From Gammaproteobacteria bacterium (GTDB taxonomy: Bacteria; Pseudomonadota; Gammaproteobacteria; Pseudomonadales; IMCC2047), in NCBI GenBank assembly GCA_021773395.1, contig JAJFKB010000011.1, positions 186,001 to 250,000 of the forward strand: DNA of 64,000 nt. Reading direction: 5' to 3'. The notes below the pieces were generated by a model. That model searched no databases and was not told the origin of the DNA. It saw nothing but the letters and a program-made list of their open reading frames with translations. Below are positions 26,265 through 36,747 of the stretch, piece by piece. The position numbers and the translations under genes were made by a program. Position 1 is the first letter of the stretch; the number at the start of each line of letters is the position of its first letter.

Positions 26265-27170
26265 TTACTTCCTGTCAGTCAACAGAGGCAAGAGTTTCGA
26301 TAACGCATCAGAACAGTTTAGTTCCAGCTTTATCTGAAACTGGCCATCGTGCCTGGTTTTTCCTTTATTAATAGCCAAAACAGGTAACCCTTTTTGCGCA
26401 GCAGCCCGACAAAACTGATAAACAGAATAGGTCATCAAACTGCTCCCAACAACCAATAAAGTACTGGACTCCTGAAGCTCTGCATAGGCCTTTTTAACTC
26501 TCCCTTTCGGTACCGATCCACCATAGAACACAACCTCCGGCATATAGTTACCTGTGCAGGCAAGACATGACGGAATTACAAAATCACGGACATCACCGCA
26601 ACGGATATCGGCATCGCCGTCCGGCTCCAACCTGCTATTTAACGAGACATAATCAGGGTTTAATTGCTCCAACCTGTCTTGAAAATCACGCCTCAATTCC
26701 ACTCGGGAACATTCTAAACAAACGATACGATCAAGTCGCCCATGCAAATCAAGCACCCTGCGGCTACCTGCCTGCTGGTGCAGTCGATCCACATTCTGGG
26801 TCACCAGAAATTGCAGGTACCCCGCGGACTCCATTGCGCATAAAGCTCTGTGCCCCGCGCTCGGCCGAGCCCTGCTGAAATGGGGCCAGCCAGCCATACT
26901 GCGAATCCAGTATCTTTTTCTTACCTGCTCCGAACAAAGAAAATCCTGATGCATAATGGGCGTATTAGCCTGCCAGTTTCCCTGCTCATCACGATAGGCA
27001 GGAATGCCGGACTCTGTACTCACCCCCGCTCCGGATATGACAAATAAATCTGGCTTCGCCACAATTAACTGCGCCATTTTCTGCAACTGATCACCGATTC
27101 TATAGTGGCTCATTTCATCTAATAATCCGGTTTTTTCATTAAAATTAAAAAATATTTTTTCACTGAACAA
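26265..27170 (-). CDS. Sir2-family NAD-dependent protein deacylase
   Basis: A 301-residue sirtuin, removing acyl groups from lysines at the cost of NAD. The NAD-binding motif ISGAGVSTESGIPAYRDEQG is present, as is the catalytic TQNVDRLHQQAGSRRVLDLH (His as general base). A zinc site is likely from CLECSR and the later SCLACTG. VVFYGGSVPKGR and VVGSSLMTYSV complete the fold. The size and the GSRR/LHG pattern resemble the class II (SIRT4-like) group; which acyl group it removes is unknown. The first ATG is at 27170, but the ATG at 27113 (MSHYRIGDQ) gives a more family-like N-terminus. It sits between glpE and the prkA operon and is transcribed away from prkA. Confidence 0.9.
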   Translation of the reverse strand: MFSEKIFFNFNEKTGLLDEMSHYRIGDQLQKMAQLIVAKPDLFVISGAGVSTESGIPAYRDEQGNWQANTPIMHQDFLCSEQVRKRYWIRSMAGWPHFSRARPSAGHRALCAMESAGYLQFLVTQNVDRLHQQAGSRRVLDLHGRLDRIVCLECSRVELRRDFQDRLEQLNPDYVSLNSRLEPDGDADIRCGDVRDFVIPSCLACTGNYMPEVVFYGGSVPKGRVKKAYAELQESSTLLVVGSSLMTYSVYQFCRAAAQKGLPVLAINKGKTRHDGQFQIKLELNCSDALSKLLPLLTDRK

Positions 27171-27525
27171 TTGTTTTTCGCGACATATTTTTTCGTCTAC
27201 ACACCGACAACTCTGCTTATTAGCCTTTTATTTGTAAGAGAAAAAAATTATACCTATACCTGCAGGCTATACCAGCACAAGCCCAAAGCGTGAGCGATTA
27301 CTAACGCAGCCAGACTCACATTGCCCATCACTTTAATGTGCAGGAACTTCGACTCTTGAGGATCCTCTAAATAGGAAATTATCACCCTTACTTAATTTAA
27401 TTTATTTGCCATACGCTGCTACGAAATTGGCATATACTTAAAGAGAAACTTTAATTCTAAAGTATTTGTTATTTGGGGACGATATTTAGTAGTAGTTGTA
27501 CATTGGCAATAGCCTGGAGGTTACA
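27171..27525. promoter_or_regulatory. Divergent region between the sirtuin gene and the prkA operon
   Basis: About 355 bases of AT-rich DNA with no supported gene. It holds both promoters. A 6-bp inverted repeat ACTTTA-ATTC-TAAAGT lies at 27448-27463, some 60 bases before the prkA start, and could be an operator. The strong ribosome site GGAGG (about 27516) fixes the prkA start. Confidence 0.4.
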
Positions 27526-29448
27526 ATGAGCATTTTGAGCCACTACCAGAACCGCTACGAGGATGCCCAGCAAGAAGAATATAGCTTGCAAGAATATTTG
27601 GAGTTATGCAAAACAGATCCGACTGCCTATGCATCAGCTGCAGAGCGCTTACTGATTGCCATTGGCGAGCCCGAACTTATTGATACTTCGCAGGATCCTC
27701 GCCTGAGTCGAATTTTCTCCAACAAGATTATCAAACGCTATCCTAAATTCAGTAATTTTTACGGAATGGAAGAGTGCATCGAGCAAATCGTCTCGTTTTT
27801 CAAACACGCGGCTCAAGGGTTAGAGGAGAAGAAACAAATTCTCTATCTGCTGGGACCGGTGGGCGGCGGTAAATCCTCGCTGGCAGAAAAATTAAAAGCA
27901 CTCATCGAAAATGTACCTTTTTATTCGCTCAAGGGATCGCCCATTCAGGAATCCCCTCTCGCGCTATTCAATCCGGAAGAAGATGCGCTAATACTGGAGG
28001 AGGAATATGGTATCCCCGTACGTTATGTGAATACGGTTATGTCACCCTGGGCCGCCAAAAGACTCAAAGAATATCATGGCGACATTAGTCAGTTCAGGGT
28101 AATCAAACAACTTCCTTCCATCCTGAACCAAATCGCCGTTTCCAAGACCGAACCCGGAGATGAAAACAATCAGGATATATCTTCTTTGGTGGGCAAAGTT
28201 GATATTCGTAAGCTTGAAGAATATGAGCAAAACGACCCTGACGCTTATAGCTTCTCTGGCGGCCTATGCAAATCCAATCAGGGTATTATGGAATTTGTGG
28301 AAATGTTCAAAGCACCGATCAAGGTGCTGCACCCACTGCTGACCGCATCACAGGAAGGTAATTATAACGGTACTGAAGCGATCGGCTCCATTCCCTTCGA
28401 AGGCGTTATTCTAGCCCACTCAAACGAAGCCGAGTGGCAGAGTTTCAAAAACAATAAAAATAATGAAGCCTTTATCGACCGGGTCTATATCGTCAAGGTC
28501 CCCTACTGTCTCCAAGTCAGTGAGGAGGTCAGAATTTATGAGAAACTCCTGTCCAACAGCTCTCTGAGTGAAGCACCCTGTGCGCCCGACACACTGCGCA
28601 TGCTGGCGCAGTTTGCCGTGTTATCACGATTAAAAGAGCCTGAGAATTCGAGCATTTACTCAAAGATGCGGGTTTACGATGGCGAAAATCTAAAGGATAT
28701 CGATCCAAAGGCAAAATCCATACAGGACTACAAGGATACTGCAGGAGTCGACGAAGGTATGGATGGATTATCCACCCGATTTGCCTTCAAGATTCTCTCC
28801 AAAGTGTTCAATTTTGACCCTTCAGAGATCGCCGCAAACCCAGTGCACCTGTTATATGTCATTGAAAAACAGATAGAACAGGAGCAATACCCAGCGGAAA
28901 CACGCGACAACTACCTCAACTTTCTAAAGGAGTTTATTACACCACGCTACATAGACTTTATCGGTAAGGAGATCCAGACAGCTTATCTCGAGTCTTATTC
29001 ACAATATGGACAGAATATCTTTGACCGCTATATCACCTATGCTGACCTATGGATTCAAGATCAGGAATTCCGCAATCCGGAAACCGGTGAAATCCTTGAT
29101 CATTCAGCATTGAACGAAGAACTGGAAAAAATCGAGAAACCAGCAGGAATCGGTAACCCGAAAGATTTCCGGCATGAGGTTGTCAACTTCGTACTCCGTG
29201 CCAGGGCCTCCAACCACGGTAAAAACCCATCCTGGAACAGTTACGAAAAACTGCGCCTAGTGATTGAAAAGAATATGTTTTCAAGCACAGAAGATCTGCT
29301 ACCAGTCATCTCATTCAACGCCAAATCCTCGAGTGAGGATCATCAGAAGCACAAAGACTTTGTAAACCGCCTGACCGAACGCGGCTACACAGAAAAACAG
29401 GTCCGCCTATTATCCGAATGGTATCTGCGCGTACGTAAGTCACAGTAA
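27526..29448 (+). CDS. prkA: PrkA-family serine protein kinase / AAA+ protein (YeaG-like)
   Basis: A 640-residue cytoplasmic protein joining an AAA+ ATPase module and a C-terminal kinase-like domain; E. coli YeaG and Bacillus PrkA are the studied relatives, linked to stationary phase, nitrogen starvation and sporulation. The Walker A motif is GPVGGGKS (residues about 110-117). GTEAIGSIPFEGVILAHSNE and the DTAGVDEGMDGLSTRFAFKI segment are highly typical. The ATG at 27526 is chosen because of GGAGG ten bases upstream and the family-like start MSILSHYQNRYE; an in-frame codon at 27496 would add ten residues. It is followed by yeaH-like and spoVR-like genes with short gaps, the conserved three-gene operon. 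Confidence 0.95.
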   Translation: MSILSHYQNRYEDAQQEEYSLQEYLELCKTDPTAYASAAERLLIAIGEPELIDTSQDPRLSRIFSNKIIKRYPKFSNFYGMEECIEQIVSFFKHAAQGLEEKKQILYLLGPVGGGKSSLAEKLKALIENVPFYSLKGSPIQESPLALFNPEEDALILEEEYGIPVRYVNTVMSPWAAKRLKEYHGDISQFRVIKQLPSILNQIAVSKTEPGDENNQDISSLVGKVDIRKLEEYEQNDPDAYSFSGGLCKSNQGIMEFVEMFKAPIKVLHPLLTASQEGNYNGTEAIGSIPFEGVILAHSNEAEWQSFKNNKNNEAFIDRVYIVKVPYCLQVSEEVRIYEKLLSNSSLSEAPCAPDTLRMLAQFAVLSRLKEPENSSIYSKMRVYDGENLKDIDPKAKSIQDYKDTAGVDEGMDGLSTRFAFKILSKVFNFDPSEIAANPVHLLYVIEKQIEQEQYPAETRDNYLNFLKEFITPRYIDFIGKEIQTAYLESYSQYGQNIFDRYITYADLWIQDQEFRNPETGEILDHSALNEELEKIEKPAGIGNPKDFRHEVVNFVLRARASNHGKNPSWNSYEKLRLVIEKNMFSSTEDLLPVISFNAKSSSEDHQKHKDFVNRLTERGYTEKQVRLLSEWYLRVRKSQ

Positions 29449-29475
29449 TTTAGACTTGCCAGAAGGGGGCATCGC

Positions 29476-30762
29476 ATGGCGTTTATGATCATAGATAGAC
29501 GCTTGAACGGCAAACACAAAAGTGCCGTCAATCGCCAGCGTTTTTTAAGACGCTATCGCTCGCATATTAAGGAAGCGGTCTCTGATGCTATCAAGAAACG
29601 CAGCATTACCGATATTGAACGTGGGGAAGGCATCAGCATTCCCAGAAAAGACGTTTCCGAACCAACTTTTCGCCATGGCCGAGGCGGCCGCCAGCAGCAG
29701 ATCTTTCCTGGCAACAAGGAGTTTGTCACGGGCGACAAGATCAAACGCCCTTCTGGTGGAGGTGGCAGCGGAGGAAGTGGTGATGCCAGCGATTCGGGTG
29801 AAGGAGAGGACGATTTTGTCTTTGAGTTGACCCAGGATGAGTTTCTCGATTTCATGTTTGCCGATTTAGAGTTACCCAACCTGGTAAAAAAACAATTGAT
29901 GAAAACCGATTCCTATAAATTGATAAAGGGCGGTTACACAAACGAGGGAATTCCCGCACGCCTCAATATCCTGCAGTCGTTACGCAGCGCGAACGCGAGG
30001 CGAATTGCGCTTGGCGGAGCCACCCGGAAGAAAATCAGAGAGGCTGAACAGAAACTGGAAGAACTGCAAGCTGACACGGACGTCGATGCCAAAGAGAAAA
30101 ACAGCACACGCATCGAGAAACTCAACGAAGAACTGGAACGACTACATCGAAGAATTAAACATATCCCGTTCCTGGATGATTTTGACCTCAAGTATAATAA
30201 CGTCATCGCTCACCCCACGCCATCAACCAGTGCGGTGATGTTTTGTCTGATGGATGTTTCCGGGTCCATGACGCAAGATATCAAAGATATGGCAAAACGT
30301 TTCTTTATTCTGCTCTATCTCTTTCTCAAACGTAACTATCAAAAAATTGAAGTTGTTTTTGTTCGCCATCACACCAGCGCCACCGAGGTTGATGAAGAGG
30401 AGTTTTTCTACTCTCGTGAAACGGGTGGCACGATCGTATCAAGCGCACTCAAATTAATGCATGAGGTCATCGCTGATCGTTATCCGGCTAATGACTGGAA
30501 TATATACGCCGCACAGGCCTCCGATGGTGACAATTGGGCAGACGACTCGCCACTGTGCCGTGATATTCTAGTAAATAAAATTCTACCCAAAGTTCAGTAT
30601 TTTACCTATGTAGAAATTACACCGCGGGATCACCAGGCACTTTGGTACGCCTATGAAGATATAGCCCAAGGGTTCTCCGACCGTTTTGCCATGCAACAAA
30701 TTGTCGACGCCGACGACATCTATCCGGTATTCCATGATTTGTTTGAAAGGAAAACCTCATGA
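29476..30762 (+). CDS. YeaH/YhbH family protein (DUF444, VWA-like)
   Basis: A 428-residue protein of the DUF444 family, partner of PrkA in a conserved stress operon with unknown biochemical role. The N-terminal [20 protein letters not shown] is typical. A low-complexity glycine/serine/acidic linker follows (about residues 95-115, [15 protein letters not shown]). A coiled-coil-like charged region covers about 185-225. The C-terminal part is a von Willebrand A-like fold with the metal motif MDVSGSM and later [12 protein letters not shown] ribosome site (AGGGGG) precedes the start. Its end overlaps the spoVR-like gene by four bases (ATGA). Confidence 0.94.
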   Translation: MAFMIIDRRLNGKHKSAVNRQRFLRRYRSHIKEAVSDAIKKRSITDIERGEGISIPRKDVSEPTFRHGRGGRQQQIFPGNKEFVTGDKIKRPSGGGGSGGSGDASDSGEGEDDFVFELTQDEFLDFMFADLELPNLVKKQLMKTDSYKLIKGGYTNEGIPARLNILQSLRSANARRIALGGATRKKIREAEQKLEELQADTDVDAKEKNSTRIEKLNEELERLHRRIKHIPFLDDFDLKYNNVIAHPTPSTSAVMFCLMDVSGSMTQDIKDMAKRFFILLYLFLKRNYQKIEVVFVRHHTSATEVDEEEFFYSRETGGTIVSSALKLMHEVIADRYPANDWNIYAAQASDGDNWADDSPLCRDILVNKILPKVQYFTYVEITPRDHQALWYAYEDIAQGFSDRFAMQQIVDADDIYPVFHDLFERKTS

Positions 30763-32438
30763 GCAAACCAAAAGCACCTAGTGGCACCTCCAACTCGGAA
30801 GAGGAGTACCTCGGCGCTCCAAATAACCAAGAAGACAATCCTGAGAAAACTCCAGAAAAACCCACACCCACTGTAAAACCGCGAGCATCTTCGCAAAAAC
30901 ACAAAGGCTTTATTGCAGAGGGCTCAGAATGGACATTTGAAAATCTTGAAGCTTACGAAAGCGAAATTGCCCGGGTCGCAGAAAATTATCAGCTCGACAC
31001 TTACCCCAATCAGATTGAGATAATCAGTGCCGAGCAGATGATGGATGCTTACTCTTCAACCGGCATGCCGGTCGGCTATCATCACTGGTCCTTCGGCAAG
31101 CAATTTCTATCCACTGAACAAAACTATCGCCGCGGACATATGGGGCTAGCCTACGAACTGGTTATTAACTCCAACCCCTGTATTGCCTATCTAATGGAAG
31201 AAAACACTCTGACAATGCAGGCACTGGTCATAGCGCATGCCTGTTTCGGCCACAACTCCTTCTTTAAGGGTAATTACCTTTTTAAGACATGGACTGATGC
31301 CAGCGCCATCGTCAATTACTTGCTGTTTGCCAAACGCTATATAGCCGACTGCGAACAACGCTACGGGGTTGAAGTTGTCGAAGGTTTGCTGGATTCGTGC
31401 CACGCATTGATGAATTACGGGGTCGACCGCTATCGCAGGCCCTCACCGATTTCCGCAGAAAAAGAGCAGCTGCGGCAGGCTGAACGCGAAGAATATTTGC
31501 AACGACAGGTAAATGACCTGTGGCGCACCATTCCAAAAAAGGAAAAGTCTGCGGAAGAGTCCGTAAGGCGCTTCCCCGCCGAACCGCAAGAGAACTTTCT
31601 CTACTTTATAGAGAAAAACGCACCCTTACTGGAACCCTGGGAGCGCGAAGTGGTGCGAATCGTGCGCAAAGTTGCCCAGTATTTCTATCCGCAACGTCAA
31701 ACCAAGGTAATGAATGAAGGGTGGGCCACTTTCTGGCACTATACTATTTTGAACACACTGTATGACGAAAAACTGGTGAGCGACGGATTTATGTTTGAGT
31801 TTCTCCAGTCCCACACTAATGTCATTTTTCAACCGGATTTCGACACCCCCTACTATAACGGAATTAACCCTTACACACTGGGTTTTAAAATGTTCTCTGA
31901 TATACGACGTGTCTGTGAAAACCCAACCGAAGAGGACAGGCAATTCTTGCCCGATATTGCGGGCACCAACTGGCTGGACACCTTGCACCAAGCGATGCAG
32001 AGCTACAAAGATGAAAGCTTTATTCTGCAGTTTTTGTCACCGCAGGTAATCCGGGACTTAAAACTCTTCTGCATCCTGGACGATGACAAAAAAAGCGAAA
32101 TTGAAATATCGGCTATTCACGACGAGCACGGCTATAATTTCATTCGCGAACAACTGGCGCACCAGCATAACCTGAGCGCACAGGAACCCAACATTCAAAT
32201 CTATTCCGTGGATCTTCGGGGCAACCGCTCACTGACGTTACACCACAAACAGCGTGACCGAATTCCGCTGGATCAAGACGACGCCAAAGAAGTCATGAAG
32301 CATCTGCACCGCCTGTGGGGCTTTGACGTGCATCTAAAATCAATTCAGGATGGTAATACCACAGCAGAACTCGTTTGCACCGAGGACACCCTCAAACAAG
32401 AGGTCAGTGACGCTGTGGAGAGTGACTTGTATGATTGA
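30759..32438 (+). CDS. SpoVR family protein (YcgB-like)
   Basis: A 559-residue protein of the SpoVR/YcgB family, third gene of the prkA operon. In Bacillus SpoVR affects spore cortex; in non-sporing gammaproteobacteria it is tied to RpoS-type stress with no known reaction. Family stretches: [53 protein letters not shown] and [16 protein letters not shown]. Histidines and a glutamate in these stretches suggest a metal site. The first 55 residues are proline-, lysine- and acid-rich and look disordered, an extension beyond the family core. Start overlaps the yeaH-like stop by four bases. A possible weak terminator follows at 32442. Confidence 0.95.
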   Translation: MSKPKAPSGTSNSEEEYLGAPNNQEDNPEKTPEKPTPTVKPRASSQKHKGFIAEGSEWTFENLEAYESEIARVAENYQLDTYPNQIEIISAEQMMDAYSSTGMPVGYHHWSFGKQFLSTEQNYRRGHMGLAYELVINSNPCIAYLMEENTLTMQALVIAHACFGHNSFFKGNYLFKTWTDASAIVNYLLFAKRYIADCEQRYGVEVVEGLLDSCHALMNYGVDRYRRPSPISAEKEQLRQAEREEYLQRQVNDLWRTIPKKEKSAEESVRRFPAEPQENFLYFIEKNAPLLEPWEREVVRIVRKVAQYFYPQRQTKVMNEGWATFWHYTILNTLYDEKLVSDGFMFEFLQSHTNVIFQPDFDTPYYNGINPYTLGFKMFSDIRRVCENPTEEDRQFLPDIAGTNWLDTLHQAMQSYKDESFILQFLSPQVIRDLKLFCILDDDKKSEIEISAIHDEHGYNFIREQLAHQHNLSAQEPNIQIYSVDLRGNRSLTLHHKQRDRIPLDQDDAKEVMKHLHRLWGFDVHLKSIQDGNTTAELVCTEDTLKQEVSDAVESDLYD

Positions 32439-32441
32439 TCT

Positions 32442-32460
32442 GAAAGCCGCGCGCTTTTTT
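32442..32460 (+). terminator. Possible terminator of the prkA operon
   Basis: GAAAGC and GCTTTT form a short stem around CGCGC, ending in a run of six T, shortly after the spoVR-like stop. The stem is short, so this is only a candidate. Confidence 0.4.
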
Positions 32461-32586
32461 CAACGCTGTTAAAATACTGGCCACCGCTTGTAGAATATCT
32501 GTCGCCGCTTTTAAAAAAATAACAGCCCAACACACAGCCTACCGATATATTTGGCATTAGCTGCCGAGCCTCATTAGAATAGCCAC

Positions 32587-33816
32587 ATGGATACTTATCT
32601 GGTGGGCGGCGCAGTTAGAGACAAAATGCTAAACTTTCCGGTTCGCGAGCGCGACTGGCTGGTGGTGGGCGCCACACCTCAGCAGATGCTGGATCTCGGC
32701 TACCGTCAGGTAGGAAAAGATTTCCCTGTATTTCTACATCCGACCACCCAGGAAGAATATGCACTGGCTCGCACGGAGCGTAAAACCGGTAAGGGCTATA
32801 CCGGTTTCAGTTGCTATAGCAGTCCGGATGTCACGCTTGAACAGGACCTTGCACGCAGAGATCTCACCATTAATGCAATGGCGCAATCCAGTGCTGGACA
32901 GTTAATTGATCCCTACGGTGGCCAGGACGACCTCGACAAACGCATCCTGCGCCATGTTTCCCCGGCATTTTCCGAAGACCCACTGCGTATTCTTCGTGTT
33001 GCACGTTTTGCCGCCCGCTATGCCCATCTTGGCTTCAGGGTCGCAGATGAAACGCTAACGCTGATGCAACAAATTGTGGCATCCGGCGAACTGGAACACC
33101 TTGTTGCCGAGCGTATCTGGAAGGAAATTGAATCTGCCCTATCGGAACTAGATCCTGGGGAGTTTATTCAAGTTTTGATGAACTGCAATGCATTGAAAGT
33201 CATACTACCAGAGGTCGACCGTCTATTTGGCGTACCCCAGCCAGAGAAATATCATCCCGAGATTGATACCGGGCTACATACTTTACTCGCGCTGAAGCAA
33301 GCCGTTGAATTATCCGACTCAACCCTGATGCGCTATGCTGTTCTGGTTCACGACCTAGGTAAGGGGGTCACCCCAAAAGATCAATGGCCCTCGCATATCG
33401 CTCACGAAACAAAGGGTATCAAGTTGGTTCGCAACGTTGGCAATCGCTTTAAAATCCCTAAAAATTATACTGAATTGTCAATTCTGGTTTCGCGATTTCA
33501 CACCCACTGCCATCGTGCTCTGGAGATGCGCCCGGTGAAGATTGTTAACCTGTTAACCCAAGTGGATGCATTGAGAAGACCTGAACGCTTTGAGCTTTTT
33601 TTGCTGGCATCAGAAGCTGATGCACGCGGCAGAAAAGGCCTCGAACACCAGCCTTATCCTCAGGCGGATTTTTTACGGCGCGCGCTGGTATGCACTCAAT
33701 CTATCGACCCGCAGGCGTTTGTTGAACTGGGGCTCAAGGGAAAAGCACTGGGGGAAAAATTGACCGAAGCAAGAATTGCAGCCGTCAGCCAGATGAAAAG
33801 AGAAGAGCATGCATAA
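32587..33816 (+). CDS. cca: tRNA nucleotidyltransferase (CCA-adding enzyme)
   Basis: A 409-residue enzyme that builds or repairs the 3' CCA of tRNAs. The nucleotidyltransferase head starts at once with YLVGGAVRDKML and RERDWLVVGATPQQM, then RRDLTINAMA, and the Arg-rich neck EDPLRILRVARFAARYA. An HD-type phosphohydrolase domain follows (VLVHDLGKG, FHTHCHRALEM), as in gammaproteobacterial class II Cca with phosphatase activity. Its 3' end overlaps the pteridine reductase gene by eight bases, so the two are cotranscribed. Confidence 0.96.
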   Translation: MDTYLVGGAVRDKMLNFPVRERDWLVVGATPQQMLDLGYRQVGKDFPVFLHPTTQEEYALARTERKTGKGYTGFSCYSSPDVTLEQDLARRDLTINAMAQSSAGQLIDPYGGQDDLDKRILRHVSPAFSEDPLRILRVARFAARYAHLGFRVADETLTLMQQIVASGELEHLVAERIWKEIESALSELDPGEFIQVLMNCNALKVILPEVDRLFGVPQPEKYHPEIDTGLHTLLALKQAVELSDSTLMRYAVLVHDLGKGVTPKDQWPSHIAHETKGIKLVRNVGNRFKIPKNYTELSILVSRFHTHCHRALEMRPVKIVNLLTQVDALRRPERFELFLLASEADARGRKGLEHQPYPQADFLRRALVCTQSIDPQAFVELGLKGKALGEKLTEARIAAVSQMKREEHA

Positions 33817-34552
33817 ATCCAAAACGGCTTTGATTACGGGTGCAGCACAACGTCTTGGCAAGGCCATGGCTCAGATGCTGCATCGCAAGGGCTACAACAT
33901 ACTGATTCACTATCATACATCTGAGGTCGAAGCTCAGCATCTATTTAATGAGCTCAACGAATTAAGTGCTGGATCTGCAATGATGCTAAACGCAGACTTA
34001 ACCCAACTAAGCGATATTCAGCAACTGCAAGCACCCGCATTAAAACAATGGGGCAGTCTTGACGTTCTCATTAACAATGCCGCTCGCTTTTATCCCGGCA
34101 AGCTTGAGGAAACCAGCCCCGCCGACTGGGATGATATGATCAACAGCAATTTGCGTGCTCCTTTTTTCCTGTGCCAGACGTTCGCTGACGCCTTAAAAGC
34201 CGCAAATGGCTGCGTAGTGAACATGGTCGATATTTATGCTGACCGCCCATTAGATGATCATCCTGTATATAGCATAGCCAAGGCTGGGCTAACCATGTTA
34301 ACCAAAAGTCTGGCAAAAGAAATGGGGCCTGAAGTACGTGTCAACGGCATTGCTCCAGGTGCTATTTTGTGGCCCAAGGAAAATAGTGAAGAGAACCATG
34401 AAATTCAGCAGGGAATTCTAAACCGTACCGTATTAAAGAAAACCGGATCAGCGGAAGATATCTGTCGCACAGCATTTTTTTTAATTGAAAAGGCGCCCTA
34501 TGTGACCGGCCAAATCATCAAGGTCGATGGCGGGCGCAGCCTGAATCAATAG
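33809..34552 (+). CDS. Pteridine reductase (short-chain dehydrogenase, FolM-like)
   Basis: A 247-residue NADPH-dependent reductase of the SDR family. The dinucleotide motif is TGAAQRLGKAMA, the structural motif LINNAARF and the catalytic YSIAKAGLTMLTKSL (Tyr-x3-Lys). The TGAAQRLG form and the YHTSEVEA segment resemble pteridine reductase/FolM, which reduces dihydrobiopterin or dihydrofolate. Its setting next to folK and folB (convergent, 11 bases between ends) supports a pterin/folate role. It overlaps cca by eight bases. General SDR identity is certain; pterin specificity is likely. Confidence 0.88.
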   Translation: MHKSKTALITGAAQRLGKAMAQMLHRKGYNILIHYHTSEVEAQHLFNELNELSAGSAMMLNADLTQLSDIQQLQAPALKQWGSLDVLINNAARFYPGKLEETSPADWDDMINSNLRAPFFLCQTFADALKAANGCVVNMVDIYADRPLDDHPVYSIAKAGLTMLTKSLAKEMGPEVRVNGIAPGAILWPKENSEENHEIQQGILNRTVLKKTGSAEDICRTAFFLIEKAPYVTGQIIKVDGGRSLNQ

Positions 34553-34563
34553 CTATCTAACCG

Positions 34564-35079
34564 TTATCGCCCGGTCGAGATTTTGCTCCCTTGCCACTCG
34601 AAATCGACTGGCCAGATAACCTGTCTTGATTTGTCATATTGTTGCCACAGGCTTGTAAAGCTAATGTTAGTAGCTGGCATAAGTCGATCACCTGCAATTT
34701 CCGCCAACGGACATAGCACATGAGCAAACTCCAGTATTTCCGGACGTGGCAACTCGACCCCTTCATGACACCCCGAACATTCGCCATAAAGAAGCACATC
34801 AATATCCAACGTCCGGGAGCTAAATTTTGGCAGCGTGCGATCACGTCCATTTTTATCCTCTACTGCTTTAATTAACTCAGTTAATTGCCCGAGACCGATA
34901 TTTGTCTCGGCCGCGGCCACGAGATTGTAAAACGGTCGTCCGCAAAAACCTACTGCATCGCTCTCATAAACAGATGAAAGCTTCAATCCGCCTAATATTT
35001 CATAGAGCATATCGAGCCCTGAAGAAATATGCCGTTCACGGTCCAGATTACTACCGATACCTAGGAAAATAGTTGGCAT
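34564..35079 (-). CDS. folK: 6-hydroxymethyl-7,8-dihydropterin pyrophosphokinase
   Basis: A 171-residue folate-pathway enzyme transferring pyrophosphate from ATP to hydroxymethyldihydropterin. It begins MPTIFLGIGSNLDRERH and contains the HPPK signature region RTLPKFSSRTLDIDVLLYG. The start at 35079 lies four bases after the folB stop and gives the proper family N-terminus; a longer in-frame start at 35118 would overlap folB. It is the last gene of the minus-strand tsaD-folB-folK run. Confidence 0.95.
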   Translation of the reverse strand: MPTIFLGIGSNLDRERHISSGLDMLYEILGGLKLSSVYESDAVGFCGRPFYNLVAAAETNIGLGQLTELIKAVEDKNGRDRTLPKFSSRTLDIDVLLYGECSGCHEGVELPRPEILEFAHVLCPLAEIAGDRLMPATNISFTSLWQQYDKSRQVIWPVDFEWQGSKISTGR

Positions 35080-35083
35080 ACGG

Positions 35084-35464
35084 CTATCGTTCCTCGGCCT
35101 TTGCCAACTCATTTGCACAACCGCGCTCGATAATTACACCCACATCGCGTGCACCACGCACTGCACCAGGCTTACTCAAACGTAACCTCAACCAAGGAAC
35201 CTTGAACTCTTCCCGAACGATATGTGCCACCTGTTCAGCCATTGCCTCCACCAGTTCGAATTCGCTTTGACCGATAAATTCAATAAGCCGCTTTGCCACT
35301 GATTTGTAATCCAAAGTATCCTTAATATCATCGGTAATGGCTGCCACACGAACATCCGCTGCCATCTCCAGATCCAGGCTTACTACCTGTTTGACTTCCC
35401 GTTCCCAGTCATAAATCCCTATGGTCGTTTCAATCTCCAGCTCTCTGATATAGACAATATCCAT
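35084..35464 (-). CDS. folB: Dihydroneopterin aldolase
   Basis: A 126-residue enzyme that cleaves dihydroneopterin to hydroxymethyldihydropterin in folate synthesis. MDIVYIRELEIETTIGIYDWER is the family start (catalytic Glu in the TTIGIYDWE segment). DTLDYKSVAKRLIEFI and LVEAMAEQVAHIV follow, with the C-terminal LRLSKPGAVRGARDVGV holding the conserved lysine. I chose ATG at 35464; an upstream GTG at 35479 would add five residues. It lies between tsaD (31 bases) and folK (4 bases). Confidence 0.95.
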   Translation of the reverse strand: MDIVYIRELEIETTIGIYDWEREVKQVVSLDLEMAADVRVAAITDDIKDTLDYKSVAKRLIEFIGQSEFELVEAMAEQVAHIVREEFKVPWLRLRLSKPGAVRGARDVGVIIERGCANELAKAEER

Positions 35465-35495
35465 CAAGTCTCTCTCCACTCCAGATAATCAATTG

Positions 35496-36539
35496 TTAGT
35501 ACTGCTCGCCATCAATTGGCGTTAATTCCTCTATTGGCCAGCGTGGCCGGCAAACAATTTCAAGGTCTTCCTGCTGCCCCGCCATTAAACGCTGACAGCC
35601 AACATAAGCGATCATGGCGCCATTGTCGGTGCAGAACTCCGGTCGCGCATAAAAGAGTTTTCGCCCACTCTCCCGATCGATCATTTGCTGCAATCTTTCC
35701 CTTAGGCTGAGGTTAGCACTGACGCCTCCCGCTATGACCAGCGTCTTGTAACCTGTTTGCTCCAACGCACGCCGGCATTTAATAGTGAGCGTTTCGGCGA
35801 CGGCGGTCTCAAAGGCCAGCGCAATATCCGCTTTTACCTGTGGCTCGATCAAACCATCCTGAGTCTGTTGAGCAATGGTATTGCGAGTAAATGTTTTCAA
35901 ACCACTAAAGCTAAAGTCAAGACCCGGCCGATCGGTCATAGGGCGCGGAAATATAAATTGTCCGGCGCGCCCCTGTTTAGCCAGACGGGCAATCGCCGGA
36001 CCGCCCGGATAATCAAGCCCCAACATTTTAGCTGACTTATCAAATGCCTCCCCTGCCGCATCATCTAGTGACTCTCCCATTAGCTGATAACGGCCTAATC
36101 CACACACCTCAACCAATTGCGTATGGCCACCGGATACCAGCAGTGCAACAAAGGGGAATTCGGGAGGCTCAGCCTCCAGCATCGGTGCCAGCATATGACC
36201 TTCCATGTGATGAATGCCCAGCGCGGGTATCTGCCAAGCAAAAGCCAGCGATTTTGCAACTGCCGCCCCCACCATCAGTGCACCAATCAAGCCAGGACCC
36301 GAGGTATAAGCGATAGCATCAATTTCCTTGCGGTCTGAACCGGATTCCGCCATGACCTGCTTGATTAGAGGCAGCAACCACCTCACATGGTCGCGAGATG
36401 CCAGCTCAGGCACGACCCCGCCATAATCAGCATGCAGATCAATCTGACTGTATAGCGCATTAGCAAGCAAGCCGTGGTGATTATCATAAATCGCAACCCC
36501 GGTCTCATCACAAGAGGTCTCAACACCTAAAATTCTCAT
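35496..36539 (-). CDS. tsaD: tRNA N6-threonylcarbamoyladenosine transferase TsaD
   Basis: A 347-residue ASKHA-fold protein that, with TsaB and TsaE, places threonylcarbamoyl on A37 of ANN-reading tRNAs. The start [19 protein letters not shown] is diagnostic. The metal-binding [40 protein letters not shown] and the C-terminal [13 protein letters not shown] are intact. It is divergent from rpsU across about 200 bases, the classical arrangement. It heads the run into folB and folK. Confidence 0.97.
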   Translation of the reverse strand: MRILGVETSCDETGVAIYDNHHGLLANALYSQIDLHADYGGVVPELASRDHVRWLLPLIKQVMAESGSDRKEIDAIAYTSGPGLIGALMVGAAVAKSLAFAWQIPALGIHHMEGHMLAPMLEAEPPEFPFVALLVSGGHTQLVEVCGLGRYQLMGESLDDAAGEAFDKSAKMLGLDYPGGPAIARLAKQGRAGQFIFPRPMTDRPGLDFSFSGLKTFTRNTIAQQTQDGLIEPQVKADIALAFETAVAETLTIKCRRALEQTGYKTLVIAGGVSANLSLRERLQQMIDRESGRKLFYARPEFCTDNGAMIAYVGCQRLMAGQQEDLEIVCRPRWPIEELTPIDGEQY

Positions 36540-36747
36540 AAACCTGACTTTTGTCGCCCTTTAATCATTCGCTACTTTTTACTCTAAACTTTTGCAATTC
36601 AGCGCATTAGGGATTAGAATGCGCGCCCCTAAGCCTGTGTATGCAGCACTTTAGGTACGATTTTTTGGTCGCGGGAAACCAGCGTGATGGACTTTTACCA
36701 AACTGGCCCGCTAATTGAAACATAAATTGTTAGAATAGGTAACATTA

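Noticed and set aside
27425-27445. Possible sigma54 promoter (TTGGCAT...) before prkA
   Set aside because: The GG half fits but the -12 GC is absent at the required spacing.
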